In this document: in pieces, positions 1 to 10,272 of the stretch
Layout: each line of letters begins with the position of its first letter
How positions within the stretch are numbered: the first letter of the stretch is position 1
Source of the DNA: a bacterium
Lineage (GTDB): Bacteria > Elusimicrobiota > Elusimicrobia > Elusimicrobiales > UBA9959
Direction: 5' to 3'
Length of the DNA stretch: 43,922 bases
Assembly (NCBI GenBank): GCA_021811405.1
Contig: JAJZOZ010000005.1
Location: forward strand, 1-43,922
The notes under the pieces: model-generated
The model's database searches: none
Told to the model about the DNA's origin: nothing
What the model saw: only the letters and a program-made list of their open reading frames with translations
Position numbers and translations under genes: made by a program

Positions 1-54
1 GTGATGAGCATCTTCATGCCGATATTCCAGCTGTCGCAGATCGGCGCGGGCTGA
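1..54 (+). CDS. C-terminal end of a probable PilC/GspF inner-membrane platform protein (partial)
   Basis: The first 17 codons read in frame 1 give a short hydrophobic tail containing the string FMPIFQLSQ and end in TGA at 52-54. PilC/GspF proteins usually finish with a last membrane helix followed by a similar PIF-type motif, and the next genes encode prepilins, so this is probably the end of the type IV pilus / type II secretion platform protein. Only the tail is in the window, so the call rests on a short motif plus context. The next gene starts 19 nt downstream behind a strong Shine-Dalgarno. Confidence 0.45.
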   Translation: MMSIFMPIFQLSQIGAG

Positions 55-73
55 CGCGGGAGGGGGAGGACAT

Positions 74-547
74 ATGAACGGTAACCGGAAGGGATTCACC
101 CTGATCGAGCTGGTCGTGGTGGTGATGATCATGGGCATACTGGCCTCCATAGGCGTGCCGTACTACTACAAGACCGTGGAGACCTCCAAGGCCACCGACT
201 CCGTGGCTATCGGGCATATGCTCGCCAACGCCTACCGGATGTTCCAGCTGGACAACCCGAGCACCAATTTGAGCGGGCAGGTGACCAATACCTGCAACGG
301 CGGGTCCTGCTCCACGGGCGACACCTCGGCCTGCAGGCTGGTCAGGTGCAACTATATCGCCAGGCAGGACTGGGGGGCTTCCGCGTACAACTTCTTCGTG
401 GGTTCCGGCAACTGCGGGGGCACCAACCTGGCCTGCACGCGCCGCGGCAGCGGCGCCAGCGCCAATTACTCGGGGTGGGGCTACAACTTCACCAATACCG
501 GCGGCTGTTCGCCGCTGGGCTCCTCGCCCGACTGCCCGAAGTTCTGA
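74..547 (+). CDS. Type IV prepilin-like protein (GspG/PilE type), cysteine-rich
   Basis: A 157-residue prepilin. The leader is seven residues ending in Gly, followed by the processing site and hydrophobic helix (FTLIELVVVVMIMGILASIG) with Glu at mature position +5. These are the features read by prepilin peptidase PilD/GspO. The globular part is rich in Cys, Gly, Ser and Asn, with about nine cysteines, which suggests disulfide stabilisation outside the cytoplasm. A purine-rich Shine-Dalgarno (GGGAGGGGGAGGA, about 58-70) lies just before the ATG. It heads a row of four prepilin-like genes and is likely the major-type subunit of that set. Whether it builds a pilus or a T2SS pseudopilus cannot be told from the sequence. 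Confidence 0.9.
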   Translation: MNGNRKGFTLIELVVVVMIMGILASIGVPYYYKTVETSKATDSVAIGHMLANAYRMFQLDNPSTNLSGQVTNTCNGGSCSTGDTSACRLVRCNYIARQDWGASAYNFFVGSGNCGGTNLACTRRGSGASANYSGWGYNFTNTGGCSPLGSSPDCPKF

Positions 548-551
548 CGAT

Positions 552-992
552 ATGAAACCGCGCGGAAGGCCCGGCCAGACCCTCGTAGAGGTGACGATGG
601 CCACGATGATAGCGGCCGTGACCACCACGGCCATCTTCTCCGTGGTCCTGTCCGGCTTCGTCTCCAGCGCCAAGGCCGACAAGCGCGACGCCGCCGCGAT
701 GGCCATGCGCCACGCGCAGGAAGTGCTGAAGAGCTACGTCAGCGTGGACCCCGGCAACGCGTCCTTCGTGCCGAATTCCGGGCGCTGGTCGGCCGAGAAC
801 CCGCCCACGGCCTGGGCGCTGGCCCCCGGCCCGCACTATATCTCGTCGTTGGTGGCCTCCCCGAACCCGCTTTCCCCTGCCGGCGTCGCGGCCGCCACGT
901 TCCAGTACACGGTCACTAACGTCGACTGCGGCTTCGGCGCCGGGGCCGGGGCCTGCAAGCAGGTGGTGTTCAGCCTGACTTATGCGGACTGA
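552..992 (+). CDS. Minor pseudopilin, PilV/GspI-like
   Basis: A 146-residue prepilin-like protein starting 4 nt after the previous stop. The leader MKPRGRPG is followed by QTLVEV, so the conserved Gly at -1 and Glu at +5 are present. The residue after the cleavage site is Gln instead of the usual Phe or Met. A hydrophobic, Thr/Ala-rich helix follows. Size, position second in the row, and a variable C-terminal domain fit the PilV/GspI minor subunits that help prime assembly at the tip. The domain after residue 40 has no motif I recognise. It is probably cotranscribed with its neighbours. Confidence 0.8.
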   Translation: MKPRGRPGQTLVEVTMATMIAAVTTTAIFSVVLSGFVSSAKADKRDAAAMAMRHAQEVLKSYVSVDPGNASFVPNSGRWSAENPPTAWALAPGPHYISSLVASPNPLSPAGVAAATFQYTVTNVDCGFGAGAGACKQVVFSLTYAD

Positions 993-995
993 TTT

Positions 996-1667
996 ATGAA
1001 GCACCGTACGGGGTTCACGCTGGTAGAGCTGATGATAGCCGTGTTCATATTCGGCTACATAGCGGCGTCGCTTTCCACCATCTACTCCACCAGCCACAGC
1101 TACCTGTTCCAGAACTACCGGAACAACATCATCAAGACCGGCGTGCTGCTCTCCATGCGAGCCATCCAGAACAACCTGCCGGCCGCCACCAGGGTGGACG
1201 CTCCGGCCGCCGGGGCCGCCGGCAGCGTGCTGGCCTTCGCGGTCAACGTGGACAAGGTCACCTCCTGCTACCCGGTAAACTCGCTGGCCACTACCTCCTG
1301 GCATTACTTCTGCCTGGCCAACGACGCCTCCACCCCGGGATACCGCTCCCTCTACTACCACACCGGCACCCTGGCCGGCGGCACTCCCTGCGGCAGCGCC
1401 GCTGCCACGATCTGGAACGGCGCCTACCCGGTCCCCACCTGCGGGGCCGCGCTGGCGGGCCAGACCGTCACCAAACTGATGCAGTACGCGGACACCTCCG
1501 CGGGCTACGTCTTCTCCCGCAGGGCCTCGGAGGGGATAGACGATAACGGCAGCGTAAGGGTGCTCCTGCGCTCCAGGTGGGACGCGGCGGCCCGCGGAAT
1601 GGGGCGGATACAACGTAACGTGGACTTCAACATGAACACCGTGATCCGTTCCAATTCCCCGCAGTAG
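996..1667 (+). CDS. Minor pseudopilin, PilW/GspJ-like
   Basis: A 223-residue prepilin with a six-residue leader (MKHRTG) and the mature start FTLVELMIAVFIFGYIAA, including Glu +5. It is the largest of the four prepilin-like proteins here. That is typical of GspJ/PilW subunits, which form a tip complex with GspI and GspK. It starts 3 nt after the previous stop. The globular region contains several Cys residues that could pair after export. The class is clear from the N-terminus; the J/W assignment rests on size and gene order. Confidence 0.82.
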   Translation: MKHRTGFTLVELMIAVFIFGYIAASLSTIYSTSHSYLFQNYRNNIIKTGVLLSMRAIQNNLPAATRVDAPAAGAAGSVLAFAVNVDKVTSCYPVNSLATTSWHYFCLANDASTPGYRSLYYHTGTLAGGTPCGSAAATIWNGAYPVPTCGAALAGQTVTKLMQYADTSAGYVFSRRASEGIDDNGSVRVLLRSRWDAAARGMGRIQRNVDFNMNTVIRSNSPQ

Positions 1668-1709
1668 GGCGCCTTGCCGACGGCGCTTTTCTCTGCTAGA
1701 CTATAATTT

Positions 1710-2036
1710 ATGAAACCGCGCCGGCGCAGAGGCATGGTCATGCTGCAGACCCTGGTCATGTCCGTGATCCTTTCCATGATCGCGGCCATGGTCATGAAAT
1801 GGGTGCTGTCCCGCTACGTCCTCGCGGCCAGGAACTACCGGGCCAACGAGGCGGCGGCCAGGGTGAAAGGCATAACCTCCAGCAAGATGTCCAATTTCTG
1901 GAACTACGCGAATCTCTCCGCCATACCCACTTCCGACTCCGTCACGGTGGACGGGAAGACGGTCAGCTATTCCCGCACCGGCCTCATGGGGCCGGGCACC
2001 ATGCGGTTCACCGTCACCCTCGACGAAGAACAGTAG
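1710..2036 (+). CDS. Pseudopilin-like protein lacking Glu+5, GspK/PilX-like
   Basis: A 108-residue protein with a very basic leader (MKPRRRRG) followed by MVMLQTLVMSVILSMIAAMV. Position +5 of the predicted mature form is Gln, not Glu. Loss of Glu+5 is a hallmark of GspK, the tip pseudopilin, which has no preceding subunit to neutralise. The protein is short for GspK (usually about 300 residues) and close to PilX-type subunits. It follows the GspJ-like gene by 42 nt and completes the I-J-K-like order. A TATAAT at 1702-1707 sits too near the ATG to be its promoter. Confidence 0.7.
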   Translation: MKPRRRRGMVMLQTLVMSVILSMIAAMVMKWVLSRYVLAARNYRANEAAARVKGITSSKMSNFWNYANLSAIPTSDSVTVDGKTVSYSRTGLMGPGTMRFTVTLDEEQ

Positions 2037-2050
2037 CCCGCGGGAACCGC

Positions 2051-2940
2051 ATGCTCCACGCCCTGCTTCTCCCGGCCCTGCTGTCCCTGCCCGCGGCCGC
2101 CGGGGACGGGGCTCCCGCCGCCATCGCCTGGCACAAGAAGGTCTCCCCGCATTTCATAGTCTTCCACGAATCGGCCTGGTCCCCCAACTCCACGTCGCTG
2201 GAGCTGGAGCGCATGTACGCCGCCATGCGCCTGAACCTGGCCATGTTCGCCCCGTGGATGGTCAAGGAGAAGACCAAGGTCTACATCTATTCCTCCCAGC
2301 AGTCCTACCTGGCGGGGGAGTTCGCGCCGCCGCGCTGGTCCAAGGGGCTGGCCTTCGTCTCGAAGAAGACCATTGTGGTCTACGACCCGGAGGACCAGGG
2401 CAAGCTGAAAGCGGTGATAGCCCACGAGCTGACCCACCTGTATTTCGAGGGCTACTTCGCCGAGAAGCTGAAGTACCCGCCGCAGTGGCTCAACGAGGGC
2501 CTGGCCGTCTACATGGAGGAATCCGTCTTCCCGGACGGGGGCGCCTGGAGCCGCGCGCTGGCCTATTTCCCGCGGGAGCGCCGCATCCCTTTCGACAGTT
2601 TCTTCGCCACCAGCCTCGACGGCATCACCGGGGATTCCCGGATAGCAGACTGGTACCTGCAGTCCTACGGCGTGGTGATGTACCTCTATCAGCCGCACAA
2701 GCGGGTGCAGTTCAAGGCCTTCTGCGACGAGGTGCGGGACGGGGAGACCGTGGATATGGCGCTCTGGAAGAACTACAGGGCCAGGGAGGGGGACGACTTC
2801 GGGGCCAAGTGGACCGCCTGGCTGGACTCCTGGACGGCCCCGTCAAAAGGCGGCCTCCAGCCGCGGGGGCCTTCGGCCAGCTTCAACTTCAAGCCGGTGC
2901 AGCTCTCGTCCTTCACTTTCACCGAATTCGGGAAGAAACG

Positions 2941-2944
<4 letters not shown>
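2051..2944 (+). CDS. Secreted HExxH zinc metalloprotease, peptidase MA-like
   Basis: A 297-residue protein with an N-terminal signal peptide (Leu/Ala-rich, ending near residue 18). The gluzincin-type zinc motif HELTH is at residues 125-129, and a third ligand is likely Glu149 in WLNEGLA. This HExxH...NEGLA arrangement is typical of peptidase MA-like / DUF1570-type domains. The start at 2051 is preceded by a GGGAA-type Shine-Dalgarno and gives the signal peptide; longer readings upstream overlap the pseudopilin gene out of frame. It lies 14 nt after the pseudopilin gene and may share its transcript. Its stop overlaps the convergent uvrA stop by 4 nt. The substrate is unknown; a periplasmic or surface role is inferred. 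Confidence 0.82.
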
Positions 2945-5769
<2,825 letters not shown>

Positions 5770-5811
5770 ACTCGTGTGCCGGTGAGCCTGTCGTCTTTCT
5801 CCGGGACAGGG

Positions 5812-7518
5812 TCAGAAAAACCGCCCCGGAAGCCGAGGCTTGCGCAAGCGCCGAGGCTGAGGGCCGGAAGCGCGCGCACGGTGTGCGCGACGCTGTTCTT
5901 TATGGCCCTGCCGCGGAGAAAGGCCGCTGGTATATCTGTCGGCGACGGTAGGCTTCAGGAATCGGCGCGAGGGGGCGGGGTAGTCCACGGTGTAGTGCAG
6001 GCCGCGGCTTTCCTTGCGCGAGCGCGCGGAGCGGATGATGACCTCCGCGAGGCACGCGATGTTCCTGAGCTCCAGCAGGTCGCGCGTAGGGAGGAAATCC
6101 CAGTAATACTTTATGATCTCGCCGGAGATCAGCTCCATGCGCGCCGCGGCCCTGGCCAGGCGCTTGTCGCTGCGGACTATGCCCACGTAGTTCCACATCA
6201 GCGTGCGGATCTCGTCCCAGTTGTGCTTGATGACCACGGCCTCGTCGGAGGGGCGCGCGTTGCCGGTGGTCCAGTGCGCCGGCTTCTCGCCCGCCGGCAG
6301 CGGCCGGTGCTCCGCGGCGGCGGCCGCGGCCGCCCTGTGCGCGAAGACGCAGGCCTCCAGCAGCGAGTTGGAGGCCAGGCGGTTGGCGCCGTGCAGCCCG
6401 GTATGGGAGACCTCGCCGATGGCGAAGAGGCCGGGCATCGCGGTGCGGCCGCGGTCGTCCACCCCCACGCCGCCGCAGAAGAAATGGGCCGCCGGGACCA
6501 CCGGGATGGGGGCCCGGGTGATGTCTATGCCCAGGCTCAGGCACTTGGCGTGGATGGTGGGGAAGCGCTTTTTGAGGAAAGCGGCCTTAAGATGCGTCAT
6601 GTCGAGGAAGACGCAGTCCTCCCCGGTGCGCTTGAGTTCGGAGTCTATCGCCCTGGCCACTATGTCGCGGGGGGCCAGCTCGCGGTGGCGCGAGTACCCG
6701 GCCATGAAGGCCTTGCCGTCGGCCCCGCGCAGTATCCCGCCTTCGCCGCGCAGCGCCTCGGAGATCAGGAAGGACTTGGCCTGCGGGTGGAAGAGGCAGG
6801 TGGGGTGGAACTGGACGAACTCCATGTTGACCAGCGGCAGGCCGGCCCGATAGGCCATGGCCATACCGTCCCCGGTGGTCACGTCGGGGTTGGAGGTGTA
6901 GAGGTACACCTTGCCCGCCCCGCCGGAGGCCAGCACGGTGGTACCGGCGAGGAAGCTGTGCACCCTGCCGGTGGCCTGCTCGAGGGCGTAGACGCCGAGG
7001 CAGCGGTTGGCCCCGGGCCTGGTCTTGGCCGGCCGGTGGCGGAGTATCAGGTCCACCGCGTGGAAATAGGGGAAGAAGGAGACGTTCCTCTCCGAGAGGC
7101 AGGCCTGCAGCAGCGCGCGCTCCATCTCCCGGCCGGTGGCGTCGGCGGCGTGCAGGATGCGGCGCCGGGAGTGCCCGCCCTCCAGGCCCAGCTCGAAGCC
7201 GGTCCCTTTCTTCGTGAACCTGGTCCCGAGGTCCACCAGCTCGCGTATCCGGGCCGGGGCCTCGCTTATGGTCATCCTTACTATTTCCGGGTCGGAAAGG
7301 CCGGCCCCGGTGCGCAGGGTGTCCGCGGCGTGCAGCGCGAAGCTGTCCTTCGGGTCGGTGACCGCGGCTATGCCGCCCTGGGCGAGGGCGCTGTTGGAGG
7401 TTTCCGGGGCCCGCTTGGTGATCACGGCCACCCGGCCGGACGCGGCCAGCTTAAGCGCGGCCGAAAGTCCGGCGGCCCCGCTCCCCACTACGATATAGTC
7501 GAATTTCAGCGCAGACAT
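5812..7518 (-). CDS. nadB: L-aspartate oxidase, with a repeat-derived C-terminal tail
   Basis: A 568-residue flavoenzyme that oxidises L-aspartate to iminoaspartate, the first step of NAD synthesis. The FAD-binding GSGAAG is at residues 12-17. The strings HAADATGREMERAL, EFVQFHPTCL and HGANRLASNSLLEA are typical of NadB. The ATG at 7518 has GGGGA just upstream; an alternative start 39 nt earlier has no Shine-Dalgarno. The last 30 or so residues are Arg/Pro/Ala-rich, unlike NadB, and are encoded by a degenerate copy of the palindromic repeat found elsewhere in the window. They are probably an acquired read-through tail. nadA and nadC are not nearby. It is divergent from the flippase-like gene across a 66-nt AT-rich gap. 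Confidence 0.96.
   Translation of the reverse strand: MSALKFDYIVVGSGAAGLSAALKLAASGRVAVITKRAPETSNSALAQGGIAAVTDPKDSFALHAADTLRTGAGLSDPEIVRMTISEAPARIRELVDLGTRFTKKGTGFELGLEGGHSRRRILHAADATGREMERALLQACLSERNVSFFPYFHAVDLILRHRPAKTRPGANRCLGVYALEQATGRVHSFLAGTTVLASGGAGKVYLYTSNPDVTTGDGMAMAYRAGLPLVNMEFVQFHPTCLFHPQAKSFLISEALRGEGGILRGADGKAFMAGYSRHRELAPRDIVARAIDSELKRTGEDCVFLDMTHLKAAFLKKRFPTIHAKCLSLGIDITRAPIPVVPAAHFFCGGVGVDDRGRTAMPGLFAIGEVSHTGLHGANRLASNSLLEACVFAHRAAAAAAAEHRPLPAGEKPAHWTTGNARPSDEAVVIKHNWDEIRTLMWNYVGIVRSDKRLARAAARMELISGEIIKYYWDFLPTRDLLELRNIACLAEVIIRSARSRKESRGLHYTVDYPAPSRRFLKPTVADRYTSGLSPRQGHKEQRRAHRARASGPQPRRLRKPRLPGRFF
5831..5891 (-). repeat. Degenerate copy of the palindromic repeat family, inside the 3' end of nadB
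   Basis: Two blocks match the full repeats in the same order. CGAGGCTTGCGCAAGCG at 5834-5850 corresponds to the complement of 36612-36628 with one extra A. GCACGGTGTGCGCGAC at 5876-5891 corresponds to the complement of the block near 36577-36592. A GGTGAGCCT at about 5781 may be a remnant of a stem arm. The piece lies in the reading frame of nadB and sets the sequence of its last residues. Confidence 0.6.
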
Positions 7519-7584
7519 GTTCCCCGCCAGAACGGCGGCCTTTTCTTCGGCCGCCATAAAAAGATAAACTAATTTTATCAAATT

Positions 7585-8646
7585 ATGAAAGAGCAGGTTT
7601 CCGCCAGGAAAAAGCTGGCACTCTACGCCCCCGTAGCCCTGTCCGTGGGGATCCTCGCCTGGCTGGTCTACCCCAACCTGGGGGCGATGGCCCACACGCT
7701 GCGCAACTCCAACCCGTGGTGGCTGCTGCTCTCCGTCTTCTTCTCCGTCTGCAGCTACACGCTGATGGGCTTCTCCCTGTGGGAGGTGCTGCGGATCCTG
7801 GGCATCAGCCTGCCTTTCCTGGAAGTGGCCGGCATAGCCTTCGTCTCCACCACGGTGAACTACTTCGTCTCCTCCGGCGGCATCAGCGGCTTCGCCACCA
7901 GGGCGCACCTGCTGGGCAAGCGCCGCGTCCCGTACGGAGCCAGCGTGACCTCGTCCGTGGTCATCACGGTGCTGATCTACCTGGCGCTGGCCTTCATAGT
8001 GGTGCAGGGCGCCGTGCTGCAGTTCCTGCACACCCCGGACGTGCACCGCAACACCACGGCCGCGATCGTAGGGGTGGTCGCCGTCCTGGCCTTCGCCTTC
8101 ACGCTGACGCTCCTCTTCTTCCACCACGAGCTGCGCACCGTCTGGGGCCGCAAGCTTTTCCTGGCCGTCAACCGCGTCATCTATCTCTTCTCGCGGCGCG
8201 AGATCCCGCGGGAGAACTTCGACAAGTTCGAGGCGCAGCTGGACGAGGGCATCCGCGCGATAGAGGTGCGCCGCTTCGAGCTTTCCAAGGTGCTGGCCTA
8301 CGTCTTCGCGGACTGGTTCAGCAACATCCTGATACTCTACTTCGCGTTCAGGGCCGTCGGGGTCTCGCTGGGCCCCAGCACCCTTGTCGCGGGCTTCGCT
8401 TTCGGCATGCTGATGACCATCATCCCAATACTGCCCGGAGGCCTCGGGGCGATGGAGGCCGCGATGACCGCCGCTTTCTCCGGCATGGGCGTGCCCGTGG
8501 CCGAGGCGCTCACCGCCAGCCTGATGTTCCGCCTGTTCTACTACCTGCTGCCGGCTTTCGCGAGCATCTTCATCTACTGGGCCCTGCACGCCACCGAGCC
8601 GCCTTCGACCGAGGATCATTCCAGGCACGGCAGGGGGAAGAGATGA
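7585..8646 (+). CDS. Flippase-like integral membrane protein (LPG synthase TM / UPF0104 family)
   Basis: A 353-residue multi-pass membrane protein with about eight hydrophobic segments. It includes the conserved stretches FVSSGGISGFATRAHLL and IPILPGGLGAMEA. These resemble the PF03706 family, the transmembrane domain of lysylphosphatidylglycerol synthase, also found alone in proteins thought to move lipids or lipid-linked sugars. No soluble transferase domain is present, so aminoacyl transfer is unlikely. Its stop overlaps the next gene by 4 nt (ATGA), which indicates translational coupling. The upstream 30 nt are AT-rich and probably hold the promoter. The substrate cannot be inferred. Confidence 0.85.
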   Translation: MKEQVSARKKLALYAPVALSVGILAWLVYPNLGAMAHTLRNSNPWWLLLSVFFSVCSYTLMGFSLWEVLRILGISLPFLEVAGIAFVSTTVNYFVSSGGISGFATRAHLLGKRRVPYGASVTSSVVITVLIYLALAFIVVQGAVLQFLHTPDVHRNTTAAIVGVVAVLAFAFTLTLLFFHHELRTVWGRKLFLAVNRVIYLFSRREIPRENFDKFEAQLDEGIRAIEVRRFELSKVLAYVFADWFSNILILYFAFRAVGVSLGPSTLVAGFAFGMLMTIIPILPGGLGAMEAAMTAAFSGMGVPVAEALTASLMFRLFYYLLPAFASIFIYWALHATEPPSTEDHSRHGRGKR

Positions 8647-9152
8647 TAGAGAAGTTCGGCGGCGCCGCCCCGGAGCTGGAAGCCTCCGCCTGGGTGCACA
8701 GGTCGGCCCAGGTGATAGGCCGGGTGAAAATCGGGGCGGATGCCTCCGTATGGCCCGGCGCGGTGGTCCGCGGCGACGTGGACAGGATAGAGATAGGCCG
8801 CGGCGCCAACGTCCAGGACCTGGCGGTCCTGCACCCCAATACCGGCAGCCCCGTGCTCGTGGGAGAGGGCGTGACCGTGGGGCACTCCGCCATAGTGCAC
8901 GGCTCGGCGGTCGGCGGCCACTCGCTGATAGGCATGGGCGCGGTGCTGATGGAATGCGAGATAGGCGAATACTGCCTGGTCGCAGCCGGCTCCCTGGTTA
9001 CGCCCGGCACGAAGATCCCTCCGCGCAGCATGGTCATGGGCGCCCCCGCGAAGGTGCGCCGCCGGCTCACGGATGAGGAATGCGAAGGGCTCAGAAAGTC
9101 GGAGCTTACCTATATCCGGCTCGCGGCGAAGTACCGGGAGGGGGGCGGATGA
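8643..9152 (+). CDS. Gamma-class carbonic anhydrase-like hexapeptide-repeat protein
   Basis: A 169-residue left-handed beta-helix protein of the YrdA/PaaY/CaiE group. The signature RGDVDRIEIGRGANVQD starts at residue 43. The metal-binding histidines fall at His64, His81 and His86 (LH...GHSAIVH), followed by LIGMGAVLM. All family zinc ligands appear present, so a metal site is likely. Whether it hydrates CO2 or acts on another substrate is not resolved, as for many members. It overlaps the genes on both sides by 4 nt (ATGA) and so sits in the middle of a coupled three-gene unit. Confidence 0.9.
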   Translation: MIEKFGGAAPELEASAWVHRSAQVIGRVKIGADASVWPGAVVRGDVDRIEIGRGANVQDLAVLHPNTGSPVLVGEGVTVGHSAIVHGSAVGGHSLIGMGAVLMECEIGEYCLVAAGSLVTPGTKIPPRSMVMGAPAKVRRRLTDEECEGLRKSELTYIRLAAKYREGGG

Positions 9153-9523
9153 CGCAGCGCAAGATAGTGATGATAGAGGACAGCAAGGCGGCGTCCGGCG
9201 TGCTGAAGGAAGTGCTCGCCGCGGAGGGCTATAACGTCCTCCACGCCACCGACGGCGTTTCCGGCCTGGCGCTGGCGCGCCGGGAGAAGCCCGACCTGAT
9301 ACTGCTCGACCTGCTGCTCCCCAAGCTCAACGGCTACGACGTCTGCAACGCGCTGATGCGCGACAACATGATGCGCCATACCCCTGTCCTGATAATCTCC
9401 ACGCTGGACACTCCGGAGAGCATAGAGAAGGCCAAACAATGCGGCGCTCGAAACTTCATGAAAAAGCCGTACAACCTGGACGACCTGCTCCGGGAGATAA
9501 AACGGCTGCTCCCCAAGGACTGA
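9149..9523 (+). CDS. CheY-like single-domain response regulator
   Basis: A 124-residue stand-alone receiver domain. The acidic pair is Glu10-Asp11, the phosphoacceptor is Asp54 in LLDLLLP, the Ser84/Thr85 switch position is in IISTLD, and the conserved Lys is in KKP at 105-107. No output domain follows. It likely signals by protein-protein contact, as CheY or pilus-motility regulators do. The partner kinase is not in the window. The start ATGA overlaps the carbonic anhydrase stop. Confidence 0.93.
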   Translation: MTQRKIVMIEDSKAASGVLKEVLAAEGYNVLHATDGVSGLALARREKPDLILLDLLLPKLNGYDVCNALMRDNMMRHTPVLIISTLDTPESIEKAKQCGARNFMKKPYNLDDLLREIKRLLPKD

Positions 9524-10245
9524 TAAGGCGCGTTTACGCCCGCCTGCTGGCGGCCTTCGGTCCCCAGGGCTGGTGGCCTGTCACCCCCGCGGGCAGGGGC
9601 GCCCCCGTCTACCTGCCGGGCTTTTACGGGTCCCTGACCGGGCGGGCGATGTTCGAGATCTGCGCCGGGGCCTTCCTCACCCAGAACACCGCGTGGACCA
9701 ACGTGGAGAAGGCTCTGGCGGCCCTGCACGGGGCCGGCCTGCTGGGCCCGCGGGAGATGGCCTCCTGTCCGCTGCCGCGGCTGGAGCGGGCCATACGCAG
9801 CAGCGGTTATTTCAGGCAGAAAGCCCGCCGGTTAAGGGAGTTCTGCCGCCGCGTCCTTCGGGACCATCCGGAGGGGATGGAGAAGTGGTTCGCGCGCGCC
9901 GACGCGCCCGGGCTGAGGGCGGAGCTGCTCTCGTACAGGGGCGTGGGCCCGGAAACCGCCGATTCCATGGTACTCTACGCCGCGGGGAAGCCCTCCTTCG
10001 TGATAGACGCCTATACGCGGCGCATCGGCGGGCGGGCCGGGCTGGCGCGGGGCCTCTCGTACGACGGCTGGAAGGCCCTGTTCGAGGCGGCGCTGCCGCC
10101 CGACGTAAAAGTGTATAATGAGTATCACGCCCTCCTGGTGAAGCTGGGCAAGGACTTCTGCAAAAAAGGAAGCCCCTCGTGCGGGCGGTGCCCGCTGGGC
10201 CGCATATGCGGGAAGCTTATTGAATCCCGCGGCCCGGGCCGGTGA
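9439..10245 (+). CDS. Endonuclease III-family (HhH-GPD) DNA glycosylase, MagIII-like
   Basis: A helix-hairpin-helix base-excision glycosylase with a [4Fe-4S] cluster. The hairpin is at about residues 165-180 (SYRGVGPETADSMVLYA), the catalytic Asp is Asp190 in FVIDAYTRRI, and the cluster ligands are Cys241, 248, 251 and 257 (C-x6-C-x2-C-x5-C). The position of the endonuclease III lyase lysine is Glu172. This fits monofunctional glycosylases such as H. pylori MagIII, which remove alkylated bases. Homology begins near residue 28. The only in-frame ATG before that (9439) lies 85 nt inside the receiver gene, with an AGAAGG 7 nt before it. A non-ATG start near 9520 is also possible, so the N-terminus is uncertain. 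Confidence 0.85.
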   Translation: MRRSKLHEKAVQPGRPAPGDKTAAPQGLIRRVYARLLAAFGPQGWWPVTPAGRGAPVYLPGFYGSLTGRAMFEICAGAFLTQNTAWTNVEKALAALHGAGLLGPREMASCPLPRLERAIRSSGYFRQKARRLREFCRRVLRDHPEGMEKWFARADAPGLRAELLSYRGVGPETADSMVLYAAGKPSFVIDAYTRRIGGRAGLARGLSYDGWKALFEAALPPDVKVYNEYHALLVKLGKDFCKKGSPSCGRCPLGRICGKLIESRGPGR

Positions 10246-10260
10246 TGTTGTACGGTTCTA

Positions 10261-10266
10261 TACAAT
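10261..10266 (+). promoter_or_regulatory. Putative -10 box of the TPR gene
   Basis: TACAAT lies 6 nt before the ATG at 10273. There is no Shine-Dalgarno, and no convincing -35 at 16-18 nt. If it is used, transcription would begin at or next to the start codon. Confidence 0.4.
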
Positions 10267-10272
10267 AGATCT

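Noticed and set aside
1702-1707. TATAAT before the pseudopilin at 1710
   Set aside because: Only 2 nt separate it from the ATG, so transcription would begin inside the gene, and no -35 with acceptable spacing is present.
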